This document shows positions 9,901 to 18,627 of a DNA stretch of 64,000 bases, piece by piece (the first letter of the stretch is position 1; each line of letters begins with the position of its first letter). The stretch spans positions 2,418,001 to 2,482,000 of the forward strand of contig NZ_CP094460.1 in the NCBI RefSeq assembly GCF_022809715.1, read 5' to 3'. The position numbers were made by a program, and so were the translations under genes. The notes under the pieces are model-generated. The model did no database searches, was not told where the DNA came from, and was given only the letters and a program-made list of their open reading frames with translations. This stretch comes from Burkholderia pyrrocinia. Lineage in GTDB: Bacteria > Pseudomonadota > Gammaproteobacteria > Burkholderiales > Burkholderiaceae.

Positions 9901-10341
9901 AGCCGCGTTGGCGGTCTGGCCGATTGCAATGCCGCCGCCGGTAGCCCCGTTCGAGCCGCTCGCAGTTGCGTTTGCTCCGCCGCCAATTGCAATGGAACCG
10001 GTGTTGGTGGCCGTCGCGGCAGTGCCTGCGTTTCCAGCATTGACCTTGATGAGGGCATCGTCGAGTACGGCGTTCGTGCCGATCGAGCGTGTGCTCATCA
10101 TGCCCGTCGCGCTCGCAGGCGTGCAGGCGCCGGTGACATCGAGCGAGCCCGTGCGGCCATCTTCCGTGGTACATGCGTCGGCAGCGAATACGCTGCCCAT
10201 CGATGCACCACCCAGCGCAAGTGCGACCACCGCCTGACGCGCCACGCGCGCCGAGCCCTTCGAATGCGATTTCGCCGTTTCGGCGACAGCCGTCCAGGTA
10301 CCCGTCGCGGCGTTCCAGATATTGCGATACGTCTTGTTCAT
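6931..10341 (-). CDS. Trimeric autotransporter adhesin (YadA type)
   Basis: 1136 residues. Start at 10341 is fixed by MNKTYRNIWNAATGTW, an extended signal peptide region (ESPR), and by AAAGGAG ten bases upstream; a longer in-frame ORF upstream is not coding-like. Signal cleavage is expected near VFAADAC. The head consists of YadA-type repeats (AIGGGANATASG, AVGTNASA, ALGRNSVA), followed by necks (DAVNLGQM, DAVNVSQL), several stalk repeats of the IVQQAGAGADITVG / NFAGTAGDRKLAGVAAGEVSATS type, a Gly/Ser linker, a second head made of near-identical GDNGTAIGQGSAAS repeats (about 7350-7620) and the YadA anchor ending VGYEF. Shares leader and promoter elements with the adhesin at 11111-14563. I recall BcaB-like adhesins at this position in B. 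cenocepacia. Confidence 0.96.
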   Translation of the reverse strand: MNKTYRNIWNAATGTWTAVAETAKSHSKGSARVARQAVVALALGGASMGSVFAADACTTEDGRTGSLDVTGACTPASATGMMSTRSIGTNAVLDDALIKVNAGNAGTAATATNTGSIAIGGGANATASGSNGATGGGIAIGQTANAAHSSVAVGTNASADSVAGQATAAAFGTASNANGAGATALGANASATGSQVLAVGSMSSTLADNGTAVGYGASVTNLGTNSVALGRNSVANAANVVSVGTTAAGGQRRIINMAAGTQATDAVNLGQMNAALAPKLDDTYVKIDTASGAAPAQAGGSAVVVGANAQGTGIAATVVGNNTIASGQNSAAIGFGSTATGGAASAIGAYASATGFHSSAIGEGAIATGSESVALGVSSRADRNNSVSVGNATMQRQITNMAAGTQATDAVNVSQLTPVVDALGGGAAIDPTTGAVTGPTYVLTNGGTQTTVGGALGALDGELTTAKGDIAKNTTDITNINNQLGDLSSGTIGIVQQAGAGADITVGAATDGAAVNFAGTAGDRKLAGVAAGEVSATSNEAVNGSQLHGVSESVASAIGGNSTVDADGKITAPSFTLGDGNGSTTTAHSVGEAVANLDGRVTTNEGDIANLADQIGSGTVGLVQQDGVTRDITVAKDTDGDVVNFAGTAGDRKLAGVAAGEVSATSTEAVNGSQLHSVSESVAAAIGGNSTVDADGKITAPSFTVGDGNGSTTTVHSVEGAVTNLDSRVTNNEGAITNINNQLAAGEIGLVRQDQATGAITVGAATGGSTVNFAGTNGARTLSGVGNGVNDDDAVTIAQLKATGLIDYTGKEIAAVTYDDITLGSVTFGGVGGTALHNVAPGLIAANSMDAVNGSQLYDMQQQFAQQFGQLSGQMNDLTDRVGELETGSGGGSGGGMGPGTGTGGDGSLVVGDGADASGENSTAVGQGAVASGDNGSAFGQGSAATGDNGTAIGQGSAASGDNGTAIGQGSAASGENSTAIGQGSSASGSGSVAIGAGSIADEANTVSFGNGTEEGNRRIVNIADGVNASDAATKGQLDRAMESVDQRFGETNRMINDVAKNAYAGVAAAMAMPNLTPSQPGKTVVAVGAANYKSGSAVAAGATYRTRDGKWLMNGALSVTSTGDAGVRAQVGYEF

Positions 10342-10349
10342 TTCCCTAC

Positions 10350-10379
10350 TCCTTTCAGTATGTTGGGCTACTGAAAGAA
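10350..10379 (-). promoter_or_regulatory. Leader hairpin covering the Shine-Dalgarno of the adhesin
   Basis: On the minus strand TTCTTTCAGTA pairs with TACTGAAAGGA (11 pairs including one G-U) around an 8-base loop. The right arm contains AAAGGA, the ribosome site of the adhesin starting at 10341. The same architecture recurs at 14574-14598. Likely translational control; candidate RNA thermometer or switch. Confidence 0.55.
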
Positions 10380-10387
10380 TGGTAAGG

Positions 10388-10453
10388 ATCGGCCTCGTCC
10401 GAATCTGTCGTCCGGGGCTGAATCGTCGCGCCGTTTGCGTGGGGCCAGTCCTA
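10388..10453 (-). promoter_or_regulatory. Conserved upstream region of adhesin with two inverted-repeat sites
   Basis: This part is strongly conserved with 14609-14675. Proximal site 10388-10404 ATCGGCCTCGTCCGAAT has half-sites ATCGG and CCGAAT spaced by 6. A distal weaker copy is GGGGCCAGTCCTAC at 10441-10454. Probable operator or promoter elements. Confidence 0.5.
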
Positions 10454-11029
10454 CACGCTGGCGCGCTTGTCGCGGCGTGCGGTGGGGTGAACCCGACAGG
10501 GCGGGATGACGAGCGCATCGGCAACCGGATCGAGCCGGCGCGTGCAGGCGTTGCAACGCAGCGCAAAAGGGGACGGGGGAGCGAAGGTCGAACGGCACGC
10601 GTATCGCGCACTCGAGGCGCCGGAGTGACGGAACGCGGATTGACCATTCGAGCAGAGGTTCGATGCAAGGAGGCTGGAGAAAGCGGCGACTCACTGGCGC
10701 CGACGTAACGCGGGCGCATGTGCGTGCGCGCTCACGTTCGCGGGAACGACGAGCTGAGGGGCGAGCGCTCGGTGTTCGCATCTGGCAGCGTTTGCGTATC
10801 GATACCAACACCCATCTCTGTCGTGGCCGCGCCCACCGGCCACCACCGAACGCCCGCGCCTCAGTCGGCTCCCGACCGCAACGCGTGTGTCGCGCGGCGT
10901 CGAGCGCCGCCGACATCGCGTCGGGACAGCTTACCGACAACGTCGACGGCAAAGAATCAGACTGGGCTGAATTTGAAACTGCGTTCGGGGCGGCCCGGTG
11001 TCGCACCGCATCGACGCATGAATGGCTGC

Positions 11030-11060
11030 AAAAAAGCGGAGGGATCGCTCCCCCCGCTTT
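11030..11060 (-). terminator. Intrinsic terminator of trimeric adhesin
   Basis: Read on the minus strand, AAAGCGGGGGGA pairs with TCCCTCCGCTTT (12 pairs, one G-U) around GCGA and is followed by TTT. It lies about 50 bp after the adhesin stop at 11111. Confidence 0.85.
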
Positions 11061-11110
11061 CGCCTCGATGCGCACGCGATGCGCGGGGCGCGCCGGCCGG
11101 CATCGACGGC

Positions 11111-14100
11111 TTACCAGTAGAAGCCGCCGCCGACGACCGCGCCGACCGTGCCGCGGCTGCTCGTGTTGGCCGATGCCTTGACCGTCCACTTGCCGTCACG
11201 CGTCATGTACGACACACCGAGCGCACTCCCGTACTCGCCGCCGTACGTGCTGCCCGCCATCGACACGAACGTGCGCCCCGGTTGCGTCGATTGCGGCAGC
11301 CCGGCCACGGCCATCGCCGCCGCCACGCCGCCCATTGCATCCTGGCGGGCGCTGCGTACCGAGTTCTGCATCTGCTGCACGTTGACCGCGTCGGTCGGCG
11401 CCGTGCCGGCGGCGACGTTCGTGATCTGGCGTTCGTTGCCGGCCGAGCCGACCGATACCGCGTTGTCGCGATCCGCGACCGAGCCCGCGCCGAGCGCAAC
11501 CGCGTTGTTGCCCGATGCATGCGATCCCTGGCCGATGGCCGTGCCGTTCTCGCCGCTCGCGTTCGATCCCGCGCCGATCGCCGTGCCGTTGCCGGCCGAG
11601 GCACCCGCGCCCGTGCCGATCGCGGTGCTGTTGCTGCCGGACGCATCGGCGCCGGCGCCGAGCTGGGCGCTGCCGGCCCCGCTGCCGGCCGGATCGAAGT
11701 CGCCCGAACCGTTGCCCGGGTTGTCCGGATTTTCCGGCAAGCCGCCGGATTCCAGCCCGGAGACGCGATCGTCGAGCCCGGAGAACCGGTTTTCGAAGTC
11801 CTGTTGCATGGCAAACAGCTGGCCGCCGTTCACGGCGTCCATGCTGCCGGCCGCGAGCAGGCCGGGCGCGACGTTGTGCAGCGCCGTGCCGCCCACGCCG
11901 CCGAAGGTTACGCCGCCGAGCGAGATGTCGTCGTAAGTGACGGCCGCGATTTCCTTGCCCGTGTAGTCGATCAGGCCGGTTGCCTTGAGCTGCGCGATCG
12001 TCACCGCATCGTCGTCGTTCACGCCGTTGCCGACGCCGCTCAGCGCGCGCGGGCCGTTGGTGCCCGCGAAGTTCACCGTCGAGCCGCCGGTGGCCGCGCC
12101 GACCGTGATCGCGCCCGTCGTCGGGTCCTGCTGCACGAGGCCGATCCGGCCGCTCTCGAGCCTGTTGCCGAGGTTCGTGATGTCGGTCCGGTTGTTCGCG
12201 ATGTCCGACGCATTCCGCGCGACAGCCTGGTTCGTGGCGTGGAGCTGGTCGCCCGTCACGGCGTCGCTGCTGCCGGCGGCGACGTCGCCGTTTGCAACGC
12301 CCGTCAGCTTGCGTTCGCCCGCCGTCCCGGCGAAGTTCACGGCCGCGCCGTCGGTGTTCGCGCCGACTGTCAGGTTCGCACCGGCGCCGGCCTGCTGGAC
12401 GAGGCCGACCGCGCCGCTGTTCATGTCGCTGCGAATCTGGGTGATCGATGTTTCGTTGTTCGTCACGCGTTGATCGAGGCCGGCGACGGTCACGTTCGTC
12501 GTATTCAACTGGTCGCCGGTGACGGCGTCGGTGCTGCCCGCTGCGATGTCGCCGTTTGCGAGGCCCGTCAGCTTGCGGCTGCCCGCCGTCCCGGCGAAGT
12601 TCACGGCTGCGCCGTCGGTGTTCGCGCCGACCGTCAGGTCCGCGCCCGCACCGGCCTGCTGGACGAGGCCGATCGCGCCGCTCGACAAGTCGCCGAGCTG
12701 GTTGTTGATCGTGGTGATGTCGGTCGTGTTCTTCGCGATGTTCGTCTCGTTCACCGTCACGCGACCGTCGATGTTCGTCACTTGCGTGCCGAGGCCCGCG
12801 ATGTCGGAGGCGTTCTGCGCCACGCCCTGATTCGTCGCATAAAGCTGGTCGCCGGTGACGGCGTCGGTGCTGCCCGCCGCGATATCGCCATTCGCGATAC
12901 CCGTCAGCTTGCGGCTGCCCGCCGTCCCGGCGAAGTTCACGGACGCGCCGTCAGTGTTCGCGCCGACCGTCAGGTCCGCACCCGCGCCGGCCTGCTGGAC
13001 GAGGCCGATCGTGCCGCTCGACAAGTCGCCGAGCTGGTTGTTGATCGCGGTGATGTCGGTCGTGTTCTTGGCGATGTTCGTTTCGTTCACCGTCACGCGG
13101 CCGTCAATTGCCGTGACGCGGCCGTCGATGTTCGTCACTTGCGTGCCGAGACCCGCGATGTCGGAGGCGTTCTGCGCCACGCCCTGATTCGTCGTATGGA
13201 GCTGGTCGCCGGTGACGGCGTCGGTGCTGCCCGCAGCGATATCGCCGTTTGCAAGGCCCGTCAGCTTGCGTTCGCCCGCCGTCCCGGCGAAGTTCACGGC
13301 TGCGCCGTCGGTATTCGCGCCGACCGTCAGGTCCGCGCCCGCACCGGCCTGCTGGACGAGGCCGATCGTGCCGCTGTTCAGATCGTTGCTGATCTGCGTG
13401 ATCGACGACTCGTTGTTCGTGACGCGGCGATCGAGGTTGGTCACGTCGCCGCCGAGATTCGCGATGTCCGACGCGTTCCGGGCAATGTTCCCGTTCGCGG
13501 TCGTCAGCGCACCGTCGAGCGCGCCGAGCGCGCCGCCGACGGTCGTCTGCGTGCCGCCGTTCGAGAGGGTGTATGTCGGGCCGGTCACGGCGCCCGTCGT
13601 CGGGTCGATCGCCGCGTTGCCGCCGAGGGCGTTCACGACCGGCGACAGCTGCGACACGTTCACGGCATCGGTCGCTTGCGTGCCGGCGGCCATGTTGACG
13701 ATCTGGCGCTGCACCGTGGGCGAGCCGACCGAGATCGTATCGCTGCGGGTCGCCAGTGCGTTCGTACCGAGCGCCATCGCGTTCGTGACATTGGCGGCGA
13801 CGCCGGCGTTGCTGCCGATCGCGACGGAATTGGTTGCGCCGGTCGAGACGCTGGCGAGATTGCCCAGGGCGACGGCGCCCCCGGCCTGTGTCGACGCCTG
13901 ACTGCCCAGCGCAGTGCTGGTACCGGCCGTCGCGCTTGCCAGACGGCCGAGTGCCACGGCACCCGTGCCCGTCGCGGTCGCCGAGGACCCGATCGCCATG
14001 ACCGACGTGCCGCTTGCGGTTGCATCGTTGCCGATCGCGGTCGCGCTCACGCCACCGGTTGCGAGCGTGTCGTTGCCGATCGCGATCGCGCCCGTGGTGC

Positions 14101-14563
14101 CGGTTGCCGTGGCAAGACGGCCGAATGCCATCGAACCGGTGCCGGTCGCGGTAGCGGCAGATCCGAAAGCGAGAACCGACGTGCCGTTGGCAACGGCGCC
14201 ATTGCCGATTGCGACCGCGGCCGTTCCGGTTGCCGTGGCAGCTGTTCCGCCCATCGTGGCCGGCAGGACCTTGATATACGCGTCGTCGACCACGGCCGTC
14301 GGCGTGATCGACCGGGATTGCGCACCGGCAGGCGGCGTCGGCGTGCACGCGCTCGCGGTATCGGTCGTGCTCGCCGAGTCGTCTGCCGTCGTGCAGGCTT
14401 CGGCTGCCGCGGCGGTGCCGAAGGGAGCGGAGAACGCGACGACCGCGGCGACAGCAACGAGCGCTGCGCGCGCCGAACCCTTGGAATGCGCGTTCGCCGT
14501 TTCGGCGACAGCCGTCCACGTGCGGGTCGTGGCGTTCCAGATGTTCCGGTACGTCTTGTTCAT
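11111..14563 (-). CDS. Trimeric autotransporter adhesin (YadA type, BcaA-like)
   Basis: 1150 residues. ESPR start MNKTYRNIWNATTRTW with AAAGGAG upstream. Signal cleavage is expected near GTAAAAEACTT. A head of YadA-type repeats (AIGNGAVANGTSVLAFGS and similar) is followed by necks (DAVNVSQL), then four to five tandem stalk modules (LVQQAGAGADLTVGANTDG, then NFAGTAGxRKLTG, then GDIAAGSTDAVTGDQL, with coiled-coil NASDIAGLGTQV segments), a short second head (GNGTAIGAGSNASGENG) and a YadA anchor ending GGGFYW. Transcribed in the same direction as the adhesin at 6931. The tandem stalk modules could change number by recombination. Position and ESPR match BcaA of B. cenocepacia as I recall it; the symbol is not assigned. 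Confidence 0.96.
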   Translation of the reverse strand: MNKTYRNIWNATTRTWTAVAETANAHSKGSARAALVAVAAVVAFSAPFGTAAAAEACTTADDSASTTDTASACTPTPPAGAQSRSITPTAVVDDAYIKVLPATMGGTAATATGTAAVAIGNGAVANGTSVLAFGSAATATGTGSMAFGRLATATGTTGAIAIGNDTLATGGVSATAIGNDATASGTSVMAIGSSATATGTGAVALGRLASATAGTSTALGSQASTQAGGAVALGNLASVSTGATNSVAIGSNAGVAANVTNAMALGTNALATRSDTISVGSPTVQRQIVNMAAGTQATDAVNVSQLSPVVNALGGNAAIDPTTGAVTGPTYTLSNGGTQTTVGGALGALDGALTTANGNIARNASDIANLGGDVTNLDRRVTNNESSITQISNDLNSGTIGLVQQAGAGADLTVGANTDGAAVNFAGTAGERKLTGLANGDIAAGSTDAVTGDQLHTTNQGVAQNASDIAGLGTQVTNIDGRVTAIDGRVTVNETNIAKNTTDITAINNQLGDLSSGTIGLVQQAGAGADLTVGANTDGASVNFAGTAGSRKLTGIANGDIAAGSTDAVTGDQLYATNQGVAQNASDIAGLGTQVTNIDGRVTVNETNIAKNTTDITTINNQLGDLSSGAIGLVQQAGAGADLTVGANTDGAAVNFAGTAGSRKLTGLANGDIAAGSTDAVTGDQLNTTNVTVAGLDQRVTNNETSITQIRSDMNSGAVGLVQQAGAGANLTVGANTDGAAVNFAGTAGERKLTGVANGDVAAGSSDAVTGDQLHATNQAVARNASDIANNRTDITNLGNRLESGRIGLVQQDPTTGAITVGAATGGSTVNFAGTNGPRALSGVGNGVNDDDAVTIAQLKATGLIDYTGKEIAAVTYDDISLGGVTFGGVGGTALHNVAPGLLAAGSMDAVNGGQLFAMQQDFENRFSGLDDRVSGLESGGLPENPDNPGNGSGDFDPAGSGAGSAQLGAGADASGSNSTAIGTGAGASAGNGTAIGAGSNASGENGTAIGQGSHASGNNAVALGAGSVADRDNAVSVGSAGNERQITNVAAGTAPTDAVNVQQMQNSVRSARQDAMGGVAAAMAVAGLPQSTQPGRTFVSMAGSTYGGEYGSALGVSYMTRDGKWTVKASANTSSRGTVGAVVGGGFYW

Positions 14564-14573
14564 ATCCCTACTC

Positions 14574-14598
14574 CTTTCAGTTTTTGGGTGTCTGAAAG
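14574..14598 (-). promoter_or_regulatory. Leader hairpin covering the Shine-Dalgarno of the adhesin
   Basis: CTTTCAG pairs with CTGAAAG (7 bp) around an 11-base loop directly before GAG of the ribosome site AAAGGAG. The stem is conserved with 10350-10379 while loop length and sequence differ. Confidence 0.55.
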
Positions 14599-14608
14599 CA
14601 TGGTAAGG

Positions 14609-14675
14609 ATCGGACTCATCCGAATCTGTCGTCCCGGGCTGAAACGCCGTAGCGGCCCTGTCGGACCAGTCCTAC
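14609..14675 (-). promoter_or_regulatory. Conserved upstream region of adhesin with two inverted-repeat sites
   Basis: Proximal site ATCGGACTCATCCGAAT (14609-14625) and distal site TCGGACCAGTCCTAC (14661-14675) lie 46 and about 98 bp upstream of the start. Both are present at equivalent places before the adhesin at 6931-10341. The half-site form ATCRG-N6-CYGAWT recurs at several other promoters in the window. Confidence 0.5.
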
Positions 14676-14727
14676 ACGCGATGGGCGGCGCGCGTTATAC
14701 CGTCGCTTCCTCGGCGGAAACCGGCGA

Positions 14728-15153
14728 TTACGCGTGGTTCGCGACGAAGCGGTGCAGGCGCGCCCAGGCCTGTCGATACCGATGTCGCGACACCGCGGCC
14801 AACTGTGCGTCGTACACGATCAGCACCTGTTCGAGCACGGCGGCTTCGTCGTCGAGCAGCAGCCAGCGCTCGCCGCGCTCCGCGCGCGCGTTGCATTCCG
14901 CCAGCGCATCGTCGGCGCGTCTGTACAGGTCGGGATCCGCTCCCGATCCCGCGTCGTCGCGCAGGAAGAACGCCATATAGGCTGCCCGCAACAGGCAGAG
15001 CATCTGATCGAAGCGTCCGTTGCCGGAGCGCATCAGCGCGAGTGCCATGTGCGTTTCCAGCGACAGCGCGCGCACCTGGTCCGTCGGCAGCGGCAGCAGC
15101 ATCGCCTTCGTCAGCGCCGAACGGCCGCCTTTGCGTGGTCGGGTTTTCTTCAC
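14728..15153 (-). CDS. Unknown small protein beside adhesin cluster
   Basis: 141 residues, starting with GTG at 15153 (VKKTRPRKGGRSALTKAM) with AGGA about 12 bases upstream; the frame extends further upstream but that part is arginine-rich and not protein-like. The body is helical with LPTDQVRALSLETHMALALMRSG, LLRAAYMAFFLRDD and a tyrosine/arginine-rich end (RHRYRQAWARLHRF). No membrane segment, signal or known domain is recognised. It lies between the hybrid kinase and the adhesin, same strand as both, and may be transcribed on its own. Homologues of this kind sit near adhesin genes in Burkholderia as far as I recall; function unknown. Confidence 0.7.
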   Translation of the reverse strand: MKKTRPRKGGRSALTKAMLLPLPTDQVRALSLETHMALALMRSGNGRFDQMLCLLRAAYMAFFLRDDAGSGADPDLYRRADDALAECNARAERGERWLLLDDEAAVLEQVLIVYDAQLAAVSRHRYRQAWARLHRFVANHA

Positions 15154-15469
15154 CGGTCGATATCCTGTCGAGCATGCCCGCCGGGCGATTTCAGAAGCCG
15201 GCCGCGACGCGCGGGCTACGCCCGGCACGCCGCCGCTGCCGGCCGCACGATCGATCCGCGCGGCGGGGGCGCCGTTGCGATGTCGATCCGTGCGGCGGCG
15301 ATGCCGGTCCTGCATTCGGCGCGCGCGGGATGGGCCGCGCGTCCGAAGCACCGCGCCATCGTAGCGACGGGCATCGCGTGCGGCGATCAGCCTAGTCCGA
15401 TTCTGGTCATGAGGTCATGAGTACACGAGGACGTGTGGCGGATCGGGCGATCCGCCGCGTGTGCGCCTG
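15154..15469. other. Intergenic region with an inverted-repeat site
   Basis: 316 bp between the small unknown gene and the hybrid kinase, no gene seen. It contains GATCAGCCTAGTCCGATTC at 15385-15403, one of the dispersed ATCRG-N6-CYGAT sites, 232 bp upstream of the gene at 14728-15153. Confidence 0.5.
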
Positions 15470-18442
15470 TCAGGCCGGCGGCGCGTGCGTTGCGCGGCGC
15501 TGCAGCGCTTCGCGCGCGAGACGTTCCGCTCCGGCGAGCAGCGCTGCGAGCGGCGCGGTGTCGCCGGCTCGCGCGGCATCCTGCATCTCGCGCACGGCAT
15601 CGGCCACCGCATGCTCGTGGATCGTCGCGAACGCGCCGCGCAGCGCGTGCAGCTCGTCGCGCAGCGCGCGGAGGTCGTCGTGCGCGAGCGCGGCGCGCAG
15701 CGCCGTGAGCGAACGCTCGACGCTTTCTCCCAGCAGCGCCTGCACGTCCGGCGGCAACGGCCCTTTTGCGAGATCGTCCAGCGCGGACGCGCGCGGACGG
15801 GCGGCGCCGACGTTCGCGAAACGCCGCACCGTGCGGTCGATCGTCTCCAGCAGCACGGGTTTCACCAGCACGGCGACGATGCCGGCTTCCGCACAGCGCG
15901 CCTGTTCGTCGGCGCTCGCATGCGCGGTGCTCGCGACGACGGGCAGGTCGGGGTATTGCGCGCGGAGCGCGCGGGCGAGCGTGTAGCCGTCCATGCCCGG
16001 CATGTTGAGGTCGGTGATCACCAGGTCGTAGCGTGCATCCGCGCAGCGGCGTAGCGCGGATGCGCCGTCGTCGGCCGTGTCGGCGTCGTAGCCGAGCGCG
16101 ACGAGCTGGCTCTGTTGCAGCTTGCGGTTCACCGGATGATCGTCGACCACCAGCACGCGGGCGGCGAGCGCCGGCAGCGTGGCGTCCGGTTCGCGCGTGT
16201 CGTCTTGCGCCGCTTCGTCGGCGCTCGCCGCGCGCAGCGGCAGCGTCACGACGAAGGTGCTGCCGTCGCCCGGCGTGCTCTTCACGTCGACCGTGCCCTT
16301 CATCATCGTCGCGAGCCGCTTCGTCAGTGCGAGGCCGAGCCCCGTGCCGCCGAAGCGGCGCGAAATCGACGTATCGGCCTGCGTGAACGGCTGGAACAGC
16401 GCGGTGCGCTGTGCTTCGGTCATGCCGATACCTGTGTCGCTGACGCCGATCACGACGGGCGACGCCGGATCGGTATCGTCGCGCAGATAGACTTCGAGCG
16501 TCACGTCGCCGTGGCTCGTGAACTTGATTGCGTTGGCAACGAGGTTCGCGGCGATCTGCCGGATGCGGGTCGGGTCGCCGATGTAGCGTTGCGCGAGCGC
16601 ATCGTCGACGATCACGTCGAACTGCAAACCCTTCGCCGTCGCGAGCGGTTCGAACATCGCGCCGGTCTGCGTGATCGTTGCCGCGAGATCGAACGGGATC
16701 GCCTCGATCGTCATCTGGCCGGCTTCGATCTTCGACAGATCGAGGATGTCGTTGATCAGGTCGAGCAGCGTCGCCGACGCACCCTCGACCGTATGCAGCC
16801 GCTCGCTCTGCGTATCCGTGAGCGGCTCGCGGCCGATCAGCTCGAGATTGCCGAGGATCGCGTTCAGCGGCGTGCGGATCTCGTGGCTCATCGTCGCGAG
16901 GAACGCCGATTTCGCGTCGTTCGCCGCGTCGGCCGCGCGCCGCGCTTCGTCGAGATGGCGCTCGACGGCCTTCTGCGACGTGATGTCGGATACGTTGCAC
17001 AGCAATACGTCCGCGTCGCGATAGCGCGTGCGCACGAGCGTCGCGAGCAGGTCGAGCGTGTCGCCCTGCGCGGTGGGCAGCGGCACATGCAGGTCGGGCT
17101 GCCACGCGTTCGCGCCGGGCGTGCGGTCGAAGCGTGTGAAGAGGCGCGCGGCGAGCGACTGCTCACCGGCGGCGCGTGCGTCGTACGCGCGCATCGTGTC
17201 GTTCTGCATCAGCACCGTGCCGTCGTCGAGCGACAGCAGCGCGATGCCGGACGGCGCGGCCTCGACGATCGTCCGGTTCAGGTTCTCGCTCTCGACGATG
17301 CGCCGCGTGCGCGCGTCGTCGGGCTTCAGCACGCGGCGGTCGAACAGCACGAGCATGGTCCACGCGAAGCCGAGCGCAATCGTCATCAGCGCCGCGTACC
17401 AGCCGACACGCTGGCCGAGCGCCGTGAGCACCGAGCGCGTCGAGAACGACTGCACGAGCGTCCAGTCGGTGCCGGGAATGCGCTGGCTCAGCGTGAAATA
17501 GCCGGCGTGATGCGCGGGATGCGGGCCGTCGGCGCGCACTGCGCGCGCATCGGCGACGAGCCGTTCGACGATCGTTGCCGCGGCATCGCCGCGTTCCGCC
17601 GCGCCGACGCGCAGCACCGTATGGCCTTCGGCGTTGGCGATGATCGCGGCGTCGCCATCGTCGCGGCCCGCGAGCCGTTCGCGCAGCAGGCTGGCTGGCA
17701 GCGTCGACACGAACACGACGTTCGGCCGGCCGCCGTCGTAGACGGTGCCGACCAGCCGGAACACGTCGCGTTGCTGGATCGGGTCGTGCGCGGGCGCGTG
17801 CCAAACGTAGCGCCCGGCCGGCGAGGGGCCGAGGTCGCCCGCGACCTTGTCGAGCAGCGCGGCGACGTCGGCCGAACCGGTCATGGCCAGCGGATCGGCC
17901 GCCGGCTGCGGGATGATGAGCGCGAAATGACGGTTCGGGTCGTACGCGTAGCCGGCGATCGCGCGGTCGGCTTCCTGCTTCGCGACGTACGCGCCGACGC
18001 GGTAGCTCATCTCGCTCGACATCGCGAGGTCGCGCGCGTACGACGCGGCGGGCCGTGCGGGCGACAGGTCGGCGACGGCGAGCACCGGCGGGAACCGAGG
18101 GCTGCCTTGCAGCACGAGCCGGCCGTGCCCGTCGGCGAGTTGCGCGGCGAGCGCGGGATCGGTCGCGCGCGTGTGCCAGACCGCTTCCTCGTGCGTGACC
18201 AGCGTGTCCATGCCCGTCGCGCGCAGGTTGAACTCGAACCGGACGAAGAACTGCCGCACCGCGAATTGCGTATAGCGTTCCTGCACGTAGTCCTTGCCCA
18301 TCGCATACAGCAGCGTGCCGCTCGCGGCCAGCGCGGCAAGCGTCACGCCGATGCCGCCCGCATACAGCAGCGTGCGCTGACGGCGCCCGACGGGCGTGCG
18401 GGAGGCGGGGCGGCTGCGGTCGGAGGCGGCGCGATGATCCAT
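15470..18442 (-). CDS. RcsC/BvgS-like hybrid sensor histidine kinase with receiver and HPt
   Basis: 990 residues, start MDHRAASDRSRP chosen just before the first membrane helix (about residues 25-45, LLYAGGIGVTLAALAASGTLLYAM). A periplasmic sensor region of about 300 residues is followed by a second helix (LVLF region), a PAS-like stretch, HisKA with H520 in [17 protein letters not shown], HATPase (N box VANAIKFT, DTGIG, GGTGLGLAL), receiver with D811 in VITDLNMPG and K in LVKPV, and a C-terminal HPt-like domain with H932 in ELHALRGAF. All relay residues are present. It is on the same strand as the OmpR-like regulator at 18628, 185 bp downstream of that gene. Probable partner: one of the RcsB-like regulators; this is inference. 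Confidence 0.93.
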   Translation of the reverse strand: MDHRAASDRSRPASRTPVGRRQRTLLYAGGIGVTLAALAASGTLLYAMGKDYVQERYTQFAVRQFFVRFEFNLRATGMDTLVTHEEAVWHTRATDPALAAQLADGHGRLVLQGSPRFPPVLAVADLSPARPAASYARDLAMSSEMSYRVGAYVAKQEADRAIAGYAYDPNRHFALIIPQPAADPLAMTGSADVAALLDKVAGDLGPSPAGRYVWHAPAHDPIQQRDVFRLVGTVYDGGRPNVVFVSTLPASLLRERLAGRDDGDAAIIANAEGHTVLRVGAAERGDAAATIVERLVADARAVRADGPHPAHHAGYFTLSQRIPGTDWTLVQSFSTRSVLTALGQRVGWYAALMTIALGFAWTMLVLFDRRVLKPDDARTRRIVESENLNRTIVEAAPSGIALLSLDDGTVLMQNDTMRAYDARAAGEQSLAARLFTRFDRTPGANAWQPDLHVPLPTAQGDTLDLLATLVRTRYRDADVLLCNVSDITSQKAVERHLDEARRAADAANDAKSAFLATMSHEIRTPLNAILGNLELIGREPLTDTQSERLHTVEGASATLLDLINDILDLSKIEAGQMTIEAIPFDLAATITQTGAMFEPLATAKGLQFDVIVDDALAQRYIGDPTRIRQIAANLVANAIKFTSHGDVTLEVYLRDDTDPASPVVIGVSDTGIGMTEAQRTALFQPFTQADTSISRRFGGTGLGLALTKRLATMMKGTVDVKSTPGDGSTFVVTLPLRAASADEAAQDDTREPDATLPALAARVLVVDDHPVNRKLQQSQLVALGYDADTADDGASALRRCADARYDLVITDLNMPGMDGYTLARALRAQYPDLPVVASTAHASADEQARCAEAGIVAVLVKPVLLETIDRTVRRFANVGAARPRASALDDLAKGPLPPDVQALLGESVERSLTALRAALAHDDLRALRDELHALRGAFATIHEHAVADAVREMQDAARAGDTAPLAALLAGAERLAREALQRRATHAPPA

Positions 18443-18627
18443 CGTGGCACGGGGCGGTCGGCGAAGGTTTCGCCATGATAAGGGAGACCGGCCGTGTCGC
18501 GGTACGGTGATTGCGCTTTGCTCCAAGCCGGTTCGCTGCCGGCCGTTCGTCGCATGGGGGAACGTGGTGCGCCAGCGTGTGGCCGGATCGGGCGGTGCGC
18601 TGCTTGTCAGGCTTCGTGCGACTCGCG

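Larger units (their letters stand above)
10342..11110. other. Intergenic region between the two minus-strand adhesins
   Basis: About 770 bp with no convincing gene; the long frames here have the composition of shadow ORFs. It holds the leader and promoter of the adhesin at 6931-10341, an inverted-repeat site AATCAGACTGGGCTGAATT at 10955-10973, and the terminator of the adhesin at 11111-14563. Confidence 0.6.

Noticed and set aside
10718..14980. 1420-codon plus-strand frame
   Set aside because: Shadow of the third trimeric adhesin, low-complexity Arg/Ala/Val content, crosses the adhesin promoter.
16115..18478. 787-codon plus-strand frame over the hybrid kinase
   Set aside because: Antisense shadow; the minus-strand kinase has all catalytic motifs.
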